Part shown: piece by piece, positions 5,956 to 11,785 of the stretch
Layout of the letters: the number at the start of each line of letters is the position of its first letter
Numbering within the stretch: position 1 is the first letter of the stretch
Source of the DNA: Candidatus Saccharimonadota bacterium
GTDB taxonomy: Bacteria; Patescibacteriota; Saccharimonadia; Saccharimonadales; Saccharimonadaceae
Length of the DNA stretch: 11,930 bases
NCBI GenBank assembly: GCA_017964115.1
Contig: JAGCSL010000014.1
Location: 1 to 11,930, forward strand
Direction of reading: 5' to 3'
The notes under the pieces: generated by a model
Databases searched by the model: none
The model's input: only the letters and a program-made list of their open reading frames with translations
What the model was told of the DNA's origin: nothing
Position numbers and translations under genes: made by a program

Positions 5956-6654
5956 TAAATGTTGCAACAATACAAAGAAGATGATCGCGAACGAAGCAGA
6001 ATCCATACAGTCTAGGAATCCATGACGCGAGCGCATAATGAGCTCGATTTTGCCGAGTATTGGCAGGTCGTTCAGATAATCGCTGGAGTGTTTGACACCG
6101 AGTTCACGTTTCACGCCCGAACCAATCAAATCGCCTATTGCGCATACGACGAATCCGAGCATCACGAAGGTCACATTGGCAAAGTTCAGAGGCATATTTA
6201 AGATCCAGAGACCGAGCCAGCCCAGCGCCCAGGTTGTAGCCATTTCGCCGAGATAGCCTGCCCAAGTTTTGTTGGGCGAGAGCTTTCTAGAAAAACGTGG
6301 TTTTTTATGGCCAAAAATGCGACCAAAGAAAAGCCCGCCCGCATCTGAAGCCATAGTTAGCCCCAGGCAGAGTACATATTCCTTCCAGTTCATATGATAG
6401 AAGAATACTGTACATATAGCCACTAGCAGCATTGTGGTCATCAGATAATCGTAGCCAATTTCTTGGTATCGATCTCCGGTGTCCGCCGCATAGCTTGTAT
6501 AGAATATTTCCGTTAGCGCCATCAGCAGACACCCACCAAGAATCCACCTAATCGCATTGCCGTTTGTAAAAAAAGATGCGACGAATATAACCAGGCAGAT
6601 CAGTAGCGTGTCGATAGTTGCAGTTTTAACAGTTAATTGTTTCAACTTTTTCAA
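5944..6654 (-). CDS. Diverged CdsA-like membrane protein (phosphatidate cytidylyltransferase family)
   Basis: 236 residues with the same fold plan and the same insert as the adjacent cdsA, so they are tandem paralogues. Kept: SDAGGLFFGRIFG (103-115), SPNKTW (126-131), GDLIGSGVKR (174-183) and the two Asp of LDCMDS (Asp215, Asp218). Changed: TWEG is TWAG (Ala132), KDS is KHS (His189), GHGG is RHGF (210-213), and the Arg of LDR is Cys216. The frame is intact and the gene has a strong promoter, so it looks maintained, not decaying. It may have a new polar lipid substrate, or form a heterodimer with the intact CdsA (CdsA works as a dimer). The start is uncertain: TTG at 6654 with AGGGAG twelve bases upstream; the next ATG is Met45, too far in. 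Confidence 0.85.
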   Translation of the reverse strand: MKKLKQLTVKTATIDTLLICLVIFVASFFTNGNAIRWILGGCLLMALTEIFYTSYAADTGDRYQEIGYDYLMTTMLLVAICTVFFYHMNWKEYVLCLGLTMASDAGGLFFGRIFGHKKPRFSRKLSPNKTWAGYLGEMATTWALGWLGLWILNMPLNFANVTFVMLGFVVCAIGDLIGSGVKRELGVKHSSDYLNDLPILGKIELIMRSRHGFLDCMDSASFAIIFFVLLQHLGRL

Positions 6655-6674
6655 CTCTCTCTCACACTCCCTTC

Positions 6675-6691
6675 AATTGTAATGTACAATT
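6675..6691. promoter_or_regulatory. 17-bp perfect inverted repeat in front of the second CdsA-like gene (candidate operator, copy B)
   Basis: AATTGTA-ATG-TACAATT: the seven-base arms are exactly inverse. It covers the expected transcription start (near 6690) and lies about 20 bases before the gene. Fourteen of 17 positions match the repeat at 5900-5916. Confidence 0.5.
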
Positions 6692-6696
6692 CTAAT

Positions 6697-6725
6697 ATTA
6701 TATCAACAATATGCCGAAAAGTCAA
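6697..6725 (-). promoter_or_regulatory. Strong promoter of the second CdsA-like gene
   Basis: On the minus strand TTGACT (6725-6720), a 17-base spacer and TATAAT (6702-6697) preceded by TGA: the closest match to consensus in the window. Confidence 0.75.
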
Positions 6726-6747
6726 ATCACCTCAGTAGGCATGCTTA

Positions 6748-6756
6748 TGGTAAAAT
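6748..6756 (+). promoter_or_regulatory. Extended -10 promoter of the HExxH protein gene, leaderless
   Basis: TG (6748-6749), G, TAAAAT (6751-6756). No -35 match at 6728-6733. The upstream ATG (6755) overlaps the -10 box, so transcription (about 6763) starts beyond it and just at ATG 6764. This decides the gene start. Confidence 0.6.
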
Positions 6757-6763
6757 GAAGTTA

Positions 6764-8281
6764 ATGGCGGTAGGCAAGGAGGCGTTTAGAAGGGGTGATG
6801 ATTTCCCTGAAGAAGGGGCATCTTCGGAGTGGGATACGCTCGGTCTTGGCCTCGAGCGCCAAGAATCATCCGAGAACCGCGAGGCTACTAAAAAAATTGC
6901 CAGAGCTGCAATCGAGGCAAGTAGGAAAATATCTGATTCAGATCATAATTCTGATGAGCTCTTAAGTGATAACGTTGGCGACGCAGCGCGCATTTACGAC
7001 GCCGAGATGGAGGCTCGTCATCAAGCCGAGGAGCGCCATGACCATGCGCTAGAAATTGTCGATGCGCTTATTTTTGACAATATACCAATACCAGAAAATA
7101 TGCGCGAATTAGTGGCGAGCGAAGGCGGTGTCGAAGGGCTTAGGGATCAAGTTAGACGCGAGAACGCTATGAGTTTCGGTAAGTTTGAACTAATTAACGC
7201 TTACGATAGTAATCATGGTAGTTTTAGCGGCTTCAGTCGGCGCCAAATGGAAGCTATTAGGTATCTTGCCGAGCAAGCCGGCCAAAGTGAACGTGCATTT
7301 ATGGCCGCCGAGCGCGCACGGCGAAATACGCAACGCACCCGGGCGGTCGAGATGGTTCGTCAAACTATTCTCCGCACGCCAGAAGGCATGCGGAATGTGC
7401 CGTATGATCGGCTACTATCTTTCGATGATTTTGACGTAATGGCACCATTCGATCCACACGAGCTAGAACGCCGCGCGCGCGAACAGATGTTTCTCTCCAA
7501 CTATAAACCGATCATGCAGAACTTATCGGGTCGTGGTCCTGGGGCCAATCTTAGACCAGAACAAATGTCGCGCGAAGAGCGCGAAGGGCGTAAATATATA
7601 ATCAACAAATATGGCGCCGGCGACGAGTCTCGAGCTGAATCGCGGATTAGACAAATGGCGTCTGAAGTATTCGAGCCCACCGCTGAGCGCAGAAATATAG
7701 ATAGAAGAATTGTTATGGAGGACGTTGAAAGAATTCGGGAAAGGGATATTCAGCAGGCTGTTGCCGAATACCGTCGAACCGGAAACGTTAGGCGTCTTTG
7801 GGACGAAACGGAACGACTAGTCAGAGGAGGCATACCGATGGGCGAAAAGCTTCGTGACGTCAAGATTGTTTTCGACGAAACCACCGACTTAAGTCCAGAG
7901 GAGAAAGGCGCCGGTAAGCCTTACACGACAGGTCAATATCGAAGCGGGTCAAAAGAGGTTGTAGTTTTTCTGAGAAAATATCGCGAAAAGTCTAAAGAAA
8001 GAGGCGAAACACCGAATGACGCGAGATATTTGGAAGACGTTATCGATACGATTGCGCATGAGCTTTATCATGCCTATCAACGGGTTAAGGCCGAGAGTGA
8101 CACTACTGAACATGCCGTAAGGCTTGCTCTTAACTGGAGCGATTATCAAAATAGCGAAGCAAAAGATAAAAATGGTAGGCCTAAGCCAATGGCCTATGAT
8201 ATATACAGGCGTCAGCTTCTAGAACGCGAGGCCTTTATTTATGGCGAAGGCATTTTGGACCGCTTTAAGACATATTTATAA
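6764..8281 (+). CDS. Large charged protein with a C-terminal HExxH metallopeptidase-like domain; possible effector
   Basis: 505 residues from ATG 6764 (508 if ATG 6755, which lies in the -10 box, were used). Residues 1 to about 355 are polar, rich in Arg/Glu and probably mostly helical; I recognise no domain there. The C-terminal part (about 357-505) resembles a zinc metallopeptidase: LEDVIDTIAHELYHAYQ gives HELYH (432-436), and about 50 residues later LLEREAF supplies Glu487 or Glu489 as a candidate third ligand, as in gluzincins. No signal peptide or membrane segment is seen. The 100-residue gene 22 bases downstream is probably co-transcribed. Such charged N-terminus plus HExxH architectures occur in toxins, phage proteins and effectors; a secreted role toward a host cell is only a hypothesis. 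Zinc-peptidase call moderate, biological role unknown. Confidence 0.75.
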   Translation: MAVGKEAFRRGDDFPEEGASSEWDTLGLGLERQESSENREATKKIARAAIEASRKISDSDHNSDELLSDNVGDAARIYDAEMEARHQAEERHDHALEIVDALIFDNIPIPENMRELVASEGGVEGLRDQVRRENAMSFGKFELINAYDSNHGSFSGFSRRQMEAIRYLAEQAGQSERAFMAAERARRNTQRTRAVEMVRQTILRTPEGMRNVPYDRLLSFDDFDVMAPFDPHELERRAREQMFLSNYKPIMQNLSGRGPGANLRPEQMSREEREGRKYIINKYGAGDESRAESRIRQMASEVFEPTAERRNIDRRIVMEDVERIRERDIQQAVAEYRRTGNVRRLWDETERLVRGGIPMGEKLRDVKIVFDETTDLSPEEKGAGKPYTTGQYRSGSKEVVVFLRKYREKSKERGETPNDARYLEDVIDTIAHELYHAYQRVKAESDTTEHAVRLALNWSDYQNSEAKDKNGRPKPMAYDIYRRQLLEREAFIYGEGILDRFKTYL

Positions 8282-8303
8282 TTTGGAAATACGGAGATAA
8301 TAC

Positions 8304-8606
8304 ATGGGCATAGAAGACATAAAAAAGTACTTATTAGAGAGTGATGCTGCTTCGGAGGATTTTGTTAACTATATTTGTCGGGAAATGGCGGAATATCAAG
8401 ACGTAGTAGATGATTTTTGTGCCTGGATCAAGGATGGCAATTTCGACTTTGAGCCTCATGCCAATATCGAGGGCTGGACCGCGCGAAAACTTCATGAGGA
8501 GTTTCCAGACTTGCCAATCCCGACAATATTTACGACCTTACTGGGGCTTTATACTGATCCTAAGGAAACTAAAAGAGCTATCGAAACTGGCTTCGCTATT
8601 CGTTAA
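8304..8606 (+). CDS. Small acidic protein partnered with the HExxH gene, function unknown
   Basis: 100 residues, no signal peptide or membrane segment, overall acidic. It is predicted to be mostly helical in its first half (IEDIKKYLLES, FVNYICREMAEY, VVDDFCAWIKDG) and has a conserved-looking second half with GWTARKLHEEF and PIPTIFTTLLGLYTDPKETKRAIETGF. This recalls small hypothetical proteins I have seen in Firmicutes with a GYTA-like segment and a closing helix, but I cannot name the family. CGGAG lies seven bases before ATG 8304 and the gap to the upstream gene is 22 bases, so the two form an operon. If the upstream protein is a toxin, this would be the natural immunity or regulator candidate; that is inference from position only. 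Confidence 0.7.
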   Translation: MGIEDIKKYLLESDAASEDFVNYICREMAEYQDVVDDFCAWIKDGNFDFEPHANIEGWTARKLHEEFPDLPIPTIFTTLLGLYTDPKETKRAIETGFAIR

Positions 8607-8623
8607 AAAAAGATCACCAAAAA

Positions 8624-8646
8624 ACTCCCCATAGGGGGAGCTTTTT
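8624..8646. terminator. Bidirectional terminator between the 8304 gene and rplK
   Basis: CTCCCC (8625-8630) pairs with GGGGAG (8635-8640) around loop ATAG, with TTTTT after it on the plus strand and a T-run on the minus strand, so it can end both convergent units. Confidence 0.8.
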
Positions 8647-8650
8647 GTTT

Positions 8651-9076
8651 TTAGTCGACTACTTCGACGCCCATTGAGCGCGCGGTGCCAGCAATTACTT
8701 TGCAGGCGCCAGCTTCGTCGATGGCGTTGAGCTGATCTTTCTTAACTGCGGCAATTTCCTTAATCTGAGCCATGGTGATCTTACCAACTTTCTCAGTATT
8801 CGGACGACCGCTACCTTTTTCGAGTTTGATTTTTTCACGAATCAAATCGTCGACTGGCTGACCAAGGCAGGTCCAGTCAAAGGTATGATCTTCGTAAACC
8901 TTAATGTGGACAATTACATTTTTGCCCATGAATTCCTTAGTAGCTTCGTTAAATGGGTTAATGAAGTCCATCATATTGAGGCCCCACTGACCGAGCGTGC
9001 TACCTACTGGAGGTCCAGCTGTTGCTTTACCGCCAGGAATGCGTAACTTAAGGTTACCGATGCATTTCTTTGCCAT
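8651..9076 (-). CDS. rplK: Ribosomal protein L11 (uL11)
   Basis: 141 residues, the normal length. L11 binds the GTPase-associated region of 23S rRNA and contacts translation factors. The N-terminal domain carries KLRIPGGKATAGPPVGSTLGQWG (9-31), where most bacteria have IPAGKA..PPVGPALGQ.G; the C-terminal domain ends GTARSMGVEVVD as expected. The middle stretch (about 65-85, DWTCLGQPVDDLIREKIKLE) differs from the common TKTPPA..LLKKAAG form, including a Cys and Trp. Last gene of the secE-nusG-rplK cluster, with an extra promoter at the end of nusG. It is not followed by rplA, which is unusual. The nearest ribosome-site match (AAGGA) is about 12 bases before the ATG. Confidence 0.97.
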   Translation of the reverse strand: MAKKCIGNLKLRIPGGKATAGPPVGSTLGQWGLNMMDFINPFNEATKEFMGKNVIVHIKVYEDHTFDWTCLGQPVDDLIREKIKLEKGSGRPNTEKVGKITMAQIKEIAAVKKDQLNAIDEAGACKVIAGTARSMGVEVVD

Positions 9077-9095
9077 TTTGTTAATATTTCCTTCT

Positions 9096-9118
9096 CCGGC
9101 TTTGAAGCGCTTCGCCGG
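9096..9118 (-). promoter_or_regulatory. Hairpin in the rplK leader
   Basis: On the minus strand TCCGGC and GCCGGA pair (six pairs) around GAAGCGCTTCAAA, directly before the AGAAGGA ribosome site. Upstream in the same leader is a perfect 14-bp palindrome ACGTTATATAACGT (9124-9137). These may control rplK translation; no known r-protein leader is recognised. Confidence 0.4.
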
Positions 9119-9151
9119 AAATTACGTTATATAACGTGCGTAACGCGAACT

Positions 9152-9180
9152 ATTATACCTTAAAATATATTAGTCGTCAA
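9152..9180 (-). promoter_or_regulatory. Internal promoter for rplK at the end of nusG
   Basis: On the minus strand TTGACG (9180-9175) lies in the last codons of nusG, followed by a 17-base spacer and TATAAT (9157-9152). The start is expected near 9145, giving a leader of about 68 bases. It lets rplK be expressed apart from secE-nusG. Confidence 0.65.
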
Positions 9181-9721
9181 TTTTCTTGACCTGAAGCGCA
9201 TCAAGCTCGACTGCAGTCTCGCGACCAAACATGGAAACGAGAACTTTGAGTTTGCCTTTATTAGCATCGATCTCGGAAATCGTGCCCTCGAAGCCCTTGA
9301 ATGGGCCATCGGTAACAGAAACAACTTCGCCAATTTCGTAGTTGACGGTGAATTTTGGATCTTCAACGCCCATGCGTTTCTTAATCTTTTCGATTTCTTT
9401 GTTTGAAACTGGGGTTGGCTGGGTGCCGGTGCCGACGAAGCCAGTTACGCCTGGCGTGTTGCGGATGATGTACCAGGTTTCATCTGAAAGACACATCTCG
9501 ACCAAGACATAGCCTTGAAAAATCTTCTTATCAGCGACACGGCGCTTGCCGTTCTTAATTTCGATTTGCTTTTCTTTCGGAACGATAGCGTCGAAGATTT
9601 TGTCAGCCAAATCAACACTACCGATACGTTGCTTGATGGAGTCAGCTACTTTATCCTCGTAGCCAGAGTAGGTGCTAATAGCATACCACGCGCGTGACCC
9701 ATCATAACGGTTTACTGCCAT
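9170..9721 (-). CDS. nusG: Transcription termination/antitermination factor NusG
   Basis: 183 residues, the usual length. NusG binds RNA polymerase with its N-terminal NGN domain (about 10-118: AWYAISTYSGYEDKVA, then FQGYVLVEM at 68-76 and NTPGVTGFVG at 88-97) and Rho or ribosomal S10 with its C-terminal KOW domain (about 128-182, with GEVVSVTDGPFKGFEGTI). All usual marks are present. ATG 9721 has AGGAG eight bases upstream, which overlaps the secE stop region (gap 11 bases), so the two are in one operon. The -35 of the rplK promoter lies inside the end of this gene. Confidence 0.97.
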   Translation of the reverse strand: MAVNRYDGSRAWYAISTYSGYEDKVADSIKQRIGSVDLADKIFDAIVPKEKQIEIKNGKRRVADKKIFQGYVLVEMCLSDETWYIIRNTPGVTGFVGTGTQPTPVSNKEIEKIKKRMGVEDPKFTVNYEIGEVVSVTDGPFKGFEGTISEIDANKGKLKVLVSMFGRETAVELDALQVKKIDD

Positions 9722-9732
9722 TTATTATTCTC

Positions 9733-10152
9733 CTAGTTAATAGTTAAAAGTTGGTTAAAGATAAAGGTAAAGAGCGCATCGAGCAACATGATGACCGCTG
9801 CAATGATAAGTACGTAAATAACTACGGAAAGAGTCATTTTCCAAGTTGCTTTGCGATCTGGCCAGCGTACTTGGCGTACTTCGCGGAATGAATCGCGTAC
9901 ATAACGGCCGGCTGCTACAAATGGACGGAAGAGGAAGAAGACTTTCTTTCCTTCTTTTGCAGCGGCTTTTTCAGCTTTCTTTTCAGCCTTCGCGGCTTTT
10001 TTGGCGGCCGCAGCCTCTTTGGCGCGGACTTTCTTATTCTCGCTGTTTTTGGCCTTTACAGTGACCTTGCGAGTAACTTCTGCGTCTTCAGACTTCTCAG
10101 CCTTATTCTTTGGGCCGTCGTCTTTCGCTTTAATTCTGGTTACGTTTGCCAT
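9733..10152 (-). CDS. secE: Preprotein translocase subunit SecE with long N-terminal extension
   Basis: 139 residues; the minimal SecE is about 60. It clamps SecY in the cytoplasmic-membrane export channel. The SecE core is at the C-terminus: amphipathic helix GRYVRDSFREVRQVRWPDRK (82-101) with the characteristic RWP, followed by one membrane helix (about 106-134). The first 75 or so residues are a low-complexity Lys/Ala/Glu stretch (KEAAAAKKAAKAEKKAEKAA) that I take as an extra cytoplasmic tail, similar in style to the L1 extension. First gene of secE-nusG(-rplK). The ribosome site is GGGAG shortly before the ATG. Its promoter shares the -35 element with the divergent 489-residue gene. Confidence 0.95.
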   Translation of the reverse strand: MANVTRIKAKDDGPKNKAEKSEDAEVTRKVTVKAKNSENKKVRAKEAAAAKKAAKAEKKAEKAAAKEGKKVFFLFRPFVAAGRYVRDSFREVRQVRWPDRKATWKMTLSVVIYVLIIAAVIMLLDALFTFIFNQLLTIN

Positions 10153-10172
10153 TAATTACTCCCATTAAAAAT

Positions 10173-10186
10173 AGTCCTTTCGGACT
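10173..10186 (-). promoter_or_regulatory. 5'-end hairpin with GAAA tetraloop in the secE leader
   Basis: AGTCC-GAAA-GGACT on the minus strand, a five-pair stem closed by a GNRA loop, within a few bases of the expected transcript start (near 10189) and followed by ATTTTTAA. It is more likely a 5' stabiliser than an attenuator, because the stem is short. Confidence 0.45.
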
Positions 10187-10195
10187 CTTGTCAAG

Positions 10196-10224
10196 AGTAT
10201 AACAAAAAGCCGTCACTTTTGCAA
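10196..10224 (-). promoter_or_regulatory. secE operon promoter
   Basis: On the minus strand TTGCAA (10224-10219), a 17-base spacer, TATACT (10201-10196) preceded by TGT. The -35 is its own reverse complement and is also used by the divergent promoter. Confidence 0.65.
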
Positions 10225-10247
10225 ATAGGTTATGCGAATGGTAAAAT
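10219..10247 (+). promoter_or_regulatory. Promoter of the 489-residue orphan gene, sharing its -35 with secE
   Basis: TTGCAA (10219-10224), a 17-base spacer, TAAAAT (10242-10247) preceded by TGG. Expected start near 10254. The same TTGCAA hexamer is the -35 of the secE promoter. Confidence 0.65.
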
Positions 10248-10255
10248 AGCATTAA

Positions 10256-10279
10256 ATGAAGAGAGGTAAAAATGGGTAA
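10256..10279 (+). CDS. Possible seven-codon leader ORF overlapping the start of the 489-residue gene
   Basis: ATG 10256 lies one or two bases after the expected transcript start and would be read as a leaderless MKRGKNG peptide ending TAA (10277-10279). It spans the ribosome site (GAGAGG, 10261-10266) and overlaps the main start in another frame by eight bases. Whether it is translated is unknown; chance is possible for so short an ORF. Confidence 0.2.
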   Translation: MKRGKNG

Positions 10280-11741
10280 GACCTTCGTTAAGATTGACGC
10301 CGAGTCGCGCCTAAATAAATTGGGCCAGCTGACGAAATGGGAAGATATGCAGCCCAGTTCGAAAGAGCATGGAGACGAGTCTAGCAACGAGCGCAGAGAG
10401 CGTATCCTCAGAGAACAGTATCCGCAAGGGGAAGATGAGAGCCAAGAAGAATACGAGGCGAGACTTGATCAATACAGAAAAAAACCACGTGAATATTGGT
10501 CCGAAGAAGCAATCCGAGAGCGCTCGCTAGAAGAGCAGTATCCGCAAATTGAAACCGAAAGCGACGAGGAATACAAATTAAGATTAGAGTTAATTGGCGA
10601 AGCAGTTTTGGGGACCGCTAAAACCGAAAGTTATGTTTCGGGTGGGAATCGATATTTTGTAGACTATAAAACTACCGAATCGGCAGGCAAGAAAGGTGAG
10701 CGCACCGTTTATCATGGCCATCGCTTCGAGGAATTAGAACCTGATATTGAAGACGCAAGACAATATCAAGAATTGTTTGGGGAAACGCGTCAAGAACGAA
10801 GAGAAAGAACGCTAAAACAAGCATTAGAAGATAGTGAGGCGGCAAGAAACAATCCGGGGAAATTCCCGCTAAGAACTGAGCTACCTAGAGTTTACGAATA
10901 TCAGATGCAGCTTGCGCGACATTACGTTGGAGCATTAAATCGCGAAGAGAAGGGTTCTGTGGAAAAAGGTATTTTTGAGGGCTTTGGTGAGGACCGCTAT
11001 TCACCAGAGGATGCAGACCGTTTATTGCGCGCAAAACAGGGTATCGATCAAACGAACGAAGAAAGCGATCTTGACATGACTGCCTATGATACGGGCGCGA
11101 AGATCTTTGAGGGCTTTTTCTATCCGTTCACACTACAAGGCTTCTTTGACTTTCCGAGTAAGGGTGGCTCCGAGCACGCATCCGTAATCGTGCCAAGCGA
11201 GTACGACGATATTTTCGGCAAAGTCGATGCTGCAGTCGAAATACCAATGATTTATAAAGATAAGGATGGCAGCTGGAAAAAGGTGAGAATGCCAATTTGC
11301 TTCGACCTTACCACGGGTACGGGCGATGGAAAAGTTAATAGAATCGCAAATAATTTCCGTCGAAAACATGGATTTACAGACATTAAATATCCGTCAAGCT
11401 GTACAGGAGAAGCAATTGAGCCACTAGACGATGTGCCACATTTCGCCCTCTGTATTGATAGCTTAAGATTTGGGGGTTTTAAAGACGGCGTAGCAATGAA
11501 TGGCAAATTGCCGCAAGGAATGAATGCCATGATTGATTTTCAAATCCAACAACAGGCTTCTCTTGCGGCGCAATACTGGGGTAAACGAAAAGGCGGAGAA
11601 GAGAAAGCGCAGCAAATGGCCCTCCTGGCAGACTACTTTTTGTTTAGGCTACAAAATGACCTTAAGGCAGAACATACAACAGTAAGAGGAATTCAGAGTA
11701 CATATCGTGATTCGTTCCGATATTTAAGCGCCCTGAAGTAA
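10272..11741 (+). CDS. 489-residue orphan protein with an N-terminal duplication and possible nuclease-fold C-terminal half
   Basis: No named family recognised. Residues 1-200 are strongly charged and include a tandem duplication (42-65 and 82-105) built on RERxLxEQYPQxExESxEEY. Residues about 200-489 look globular. The segment VIVPSEYDDIFGKVDAAVEI (305-324) followed by MPICFDLTT (340-348) recalls a family of uncharacterised CPR proteins with a pattern VDxVVEFE then GIDVT; conserved acids would be Asp319, Glu323 and Asp345. A restriction-endonuclease-like (PD-(D/E)xK) core is possible but unproven. No signal peptide or membrane segment is seen. The ribosome site is GAGAGG five bases before ATG 10272. 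Own terminator at 11754-11785; divergent promoter with secE. A real gene; function unknown. Confidence 0.75.
   Translation: MGKTFVKIDAESRLNKLGQLTKWEDMQPSSKEHGDESSNERRERILREQYPQGEDESQEEYEARLDQYRKKPREYWSEEAIRERSLEEQYPQIETESDEEYKLRLELIGEAVLGTAKTESYVSGGNRYFVDYKTTESAGKKGERTVYHGHRFEELEPDIEDARQYQELFGETRQERRERTLKQALEDSEAARNNPGKFPLRTELPRVYEYQMQLARHYVGALNREEKGSVEKGIFEGFGEDRYSPEDADRLLRAKQGIDQTNEESDLDMTAYDTGAKIFEGFFYPFTLQGFFDFPSKGGSEHASVIVPSEYDDIFGKVDAAVEIPMIYKDKDGSWKKVRMPICFDLTTGTGDGKVNRIANNFRRKHGFTDIKYPSSCTGEAIEPLDDVPHFALCIDSLRFGGFKDGVAMNGKLPQGMNAMIDFQIQQQASLAAQYWGKRKGGEEKAQQMALLADYFLFRLQNDLKAEHTTVRGIQSTYRDSFRYLSALK
10395..10586 (+). repeat. Internal tandem duplication within the 489-residue protein
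   Basis: Residues 42-65 (10395-10466) and 82-105 (10515-10586) are 17 of 24 identical, offset by exactly 40 residues; shared core EQYPQ and EEY. A partial third echo (ERRER at 40-44) recurs at residues 175-179. Confidence 0.7.
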
Positions 11742-11753
11742 CAACAGGTAAAG

Positions 11754-11785
11754 AAAAATGGCCAGGTGAACCCTGGCCATTTTTT
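11754..11785. terminator. Bidirectional terminator at the end of the 489-residue gene
   Basis: A perfect 13-pair stem AAAAATGGCCAGG (11754-11766) / CCTGGCCATTTTT (11772-11784), loop TGAAC. A/T arms give a U-tract on both strands, suiting a convergent gene on the minus strand. Confidence 0.9.

Noticed and set aside
5944..6654. Pseudogene status for the second CdsA-like gene
   Set aside because: The frame is intact at full family length, key acidic residues remain and the promoter is strong; divergence is more likely than decay.
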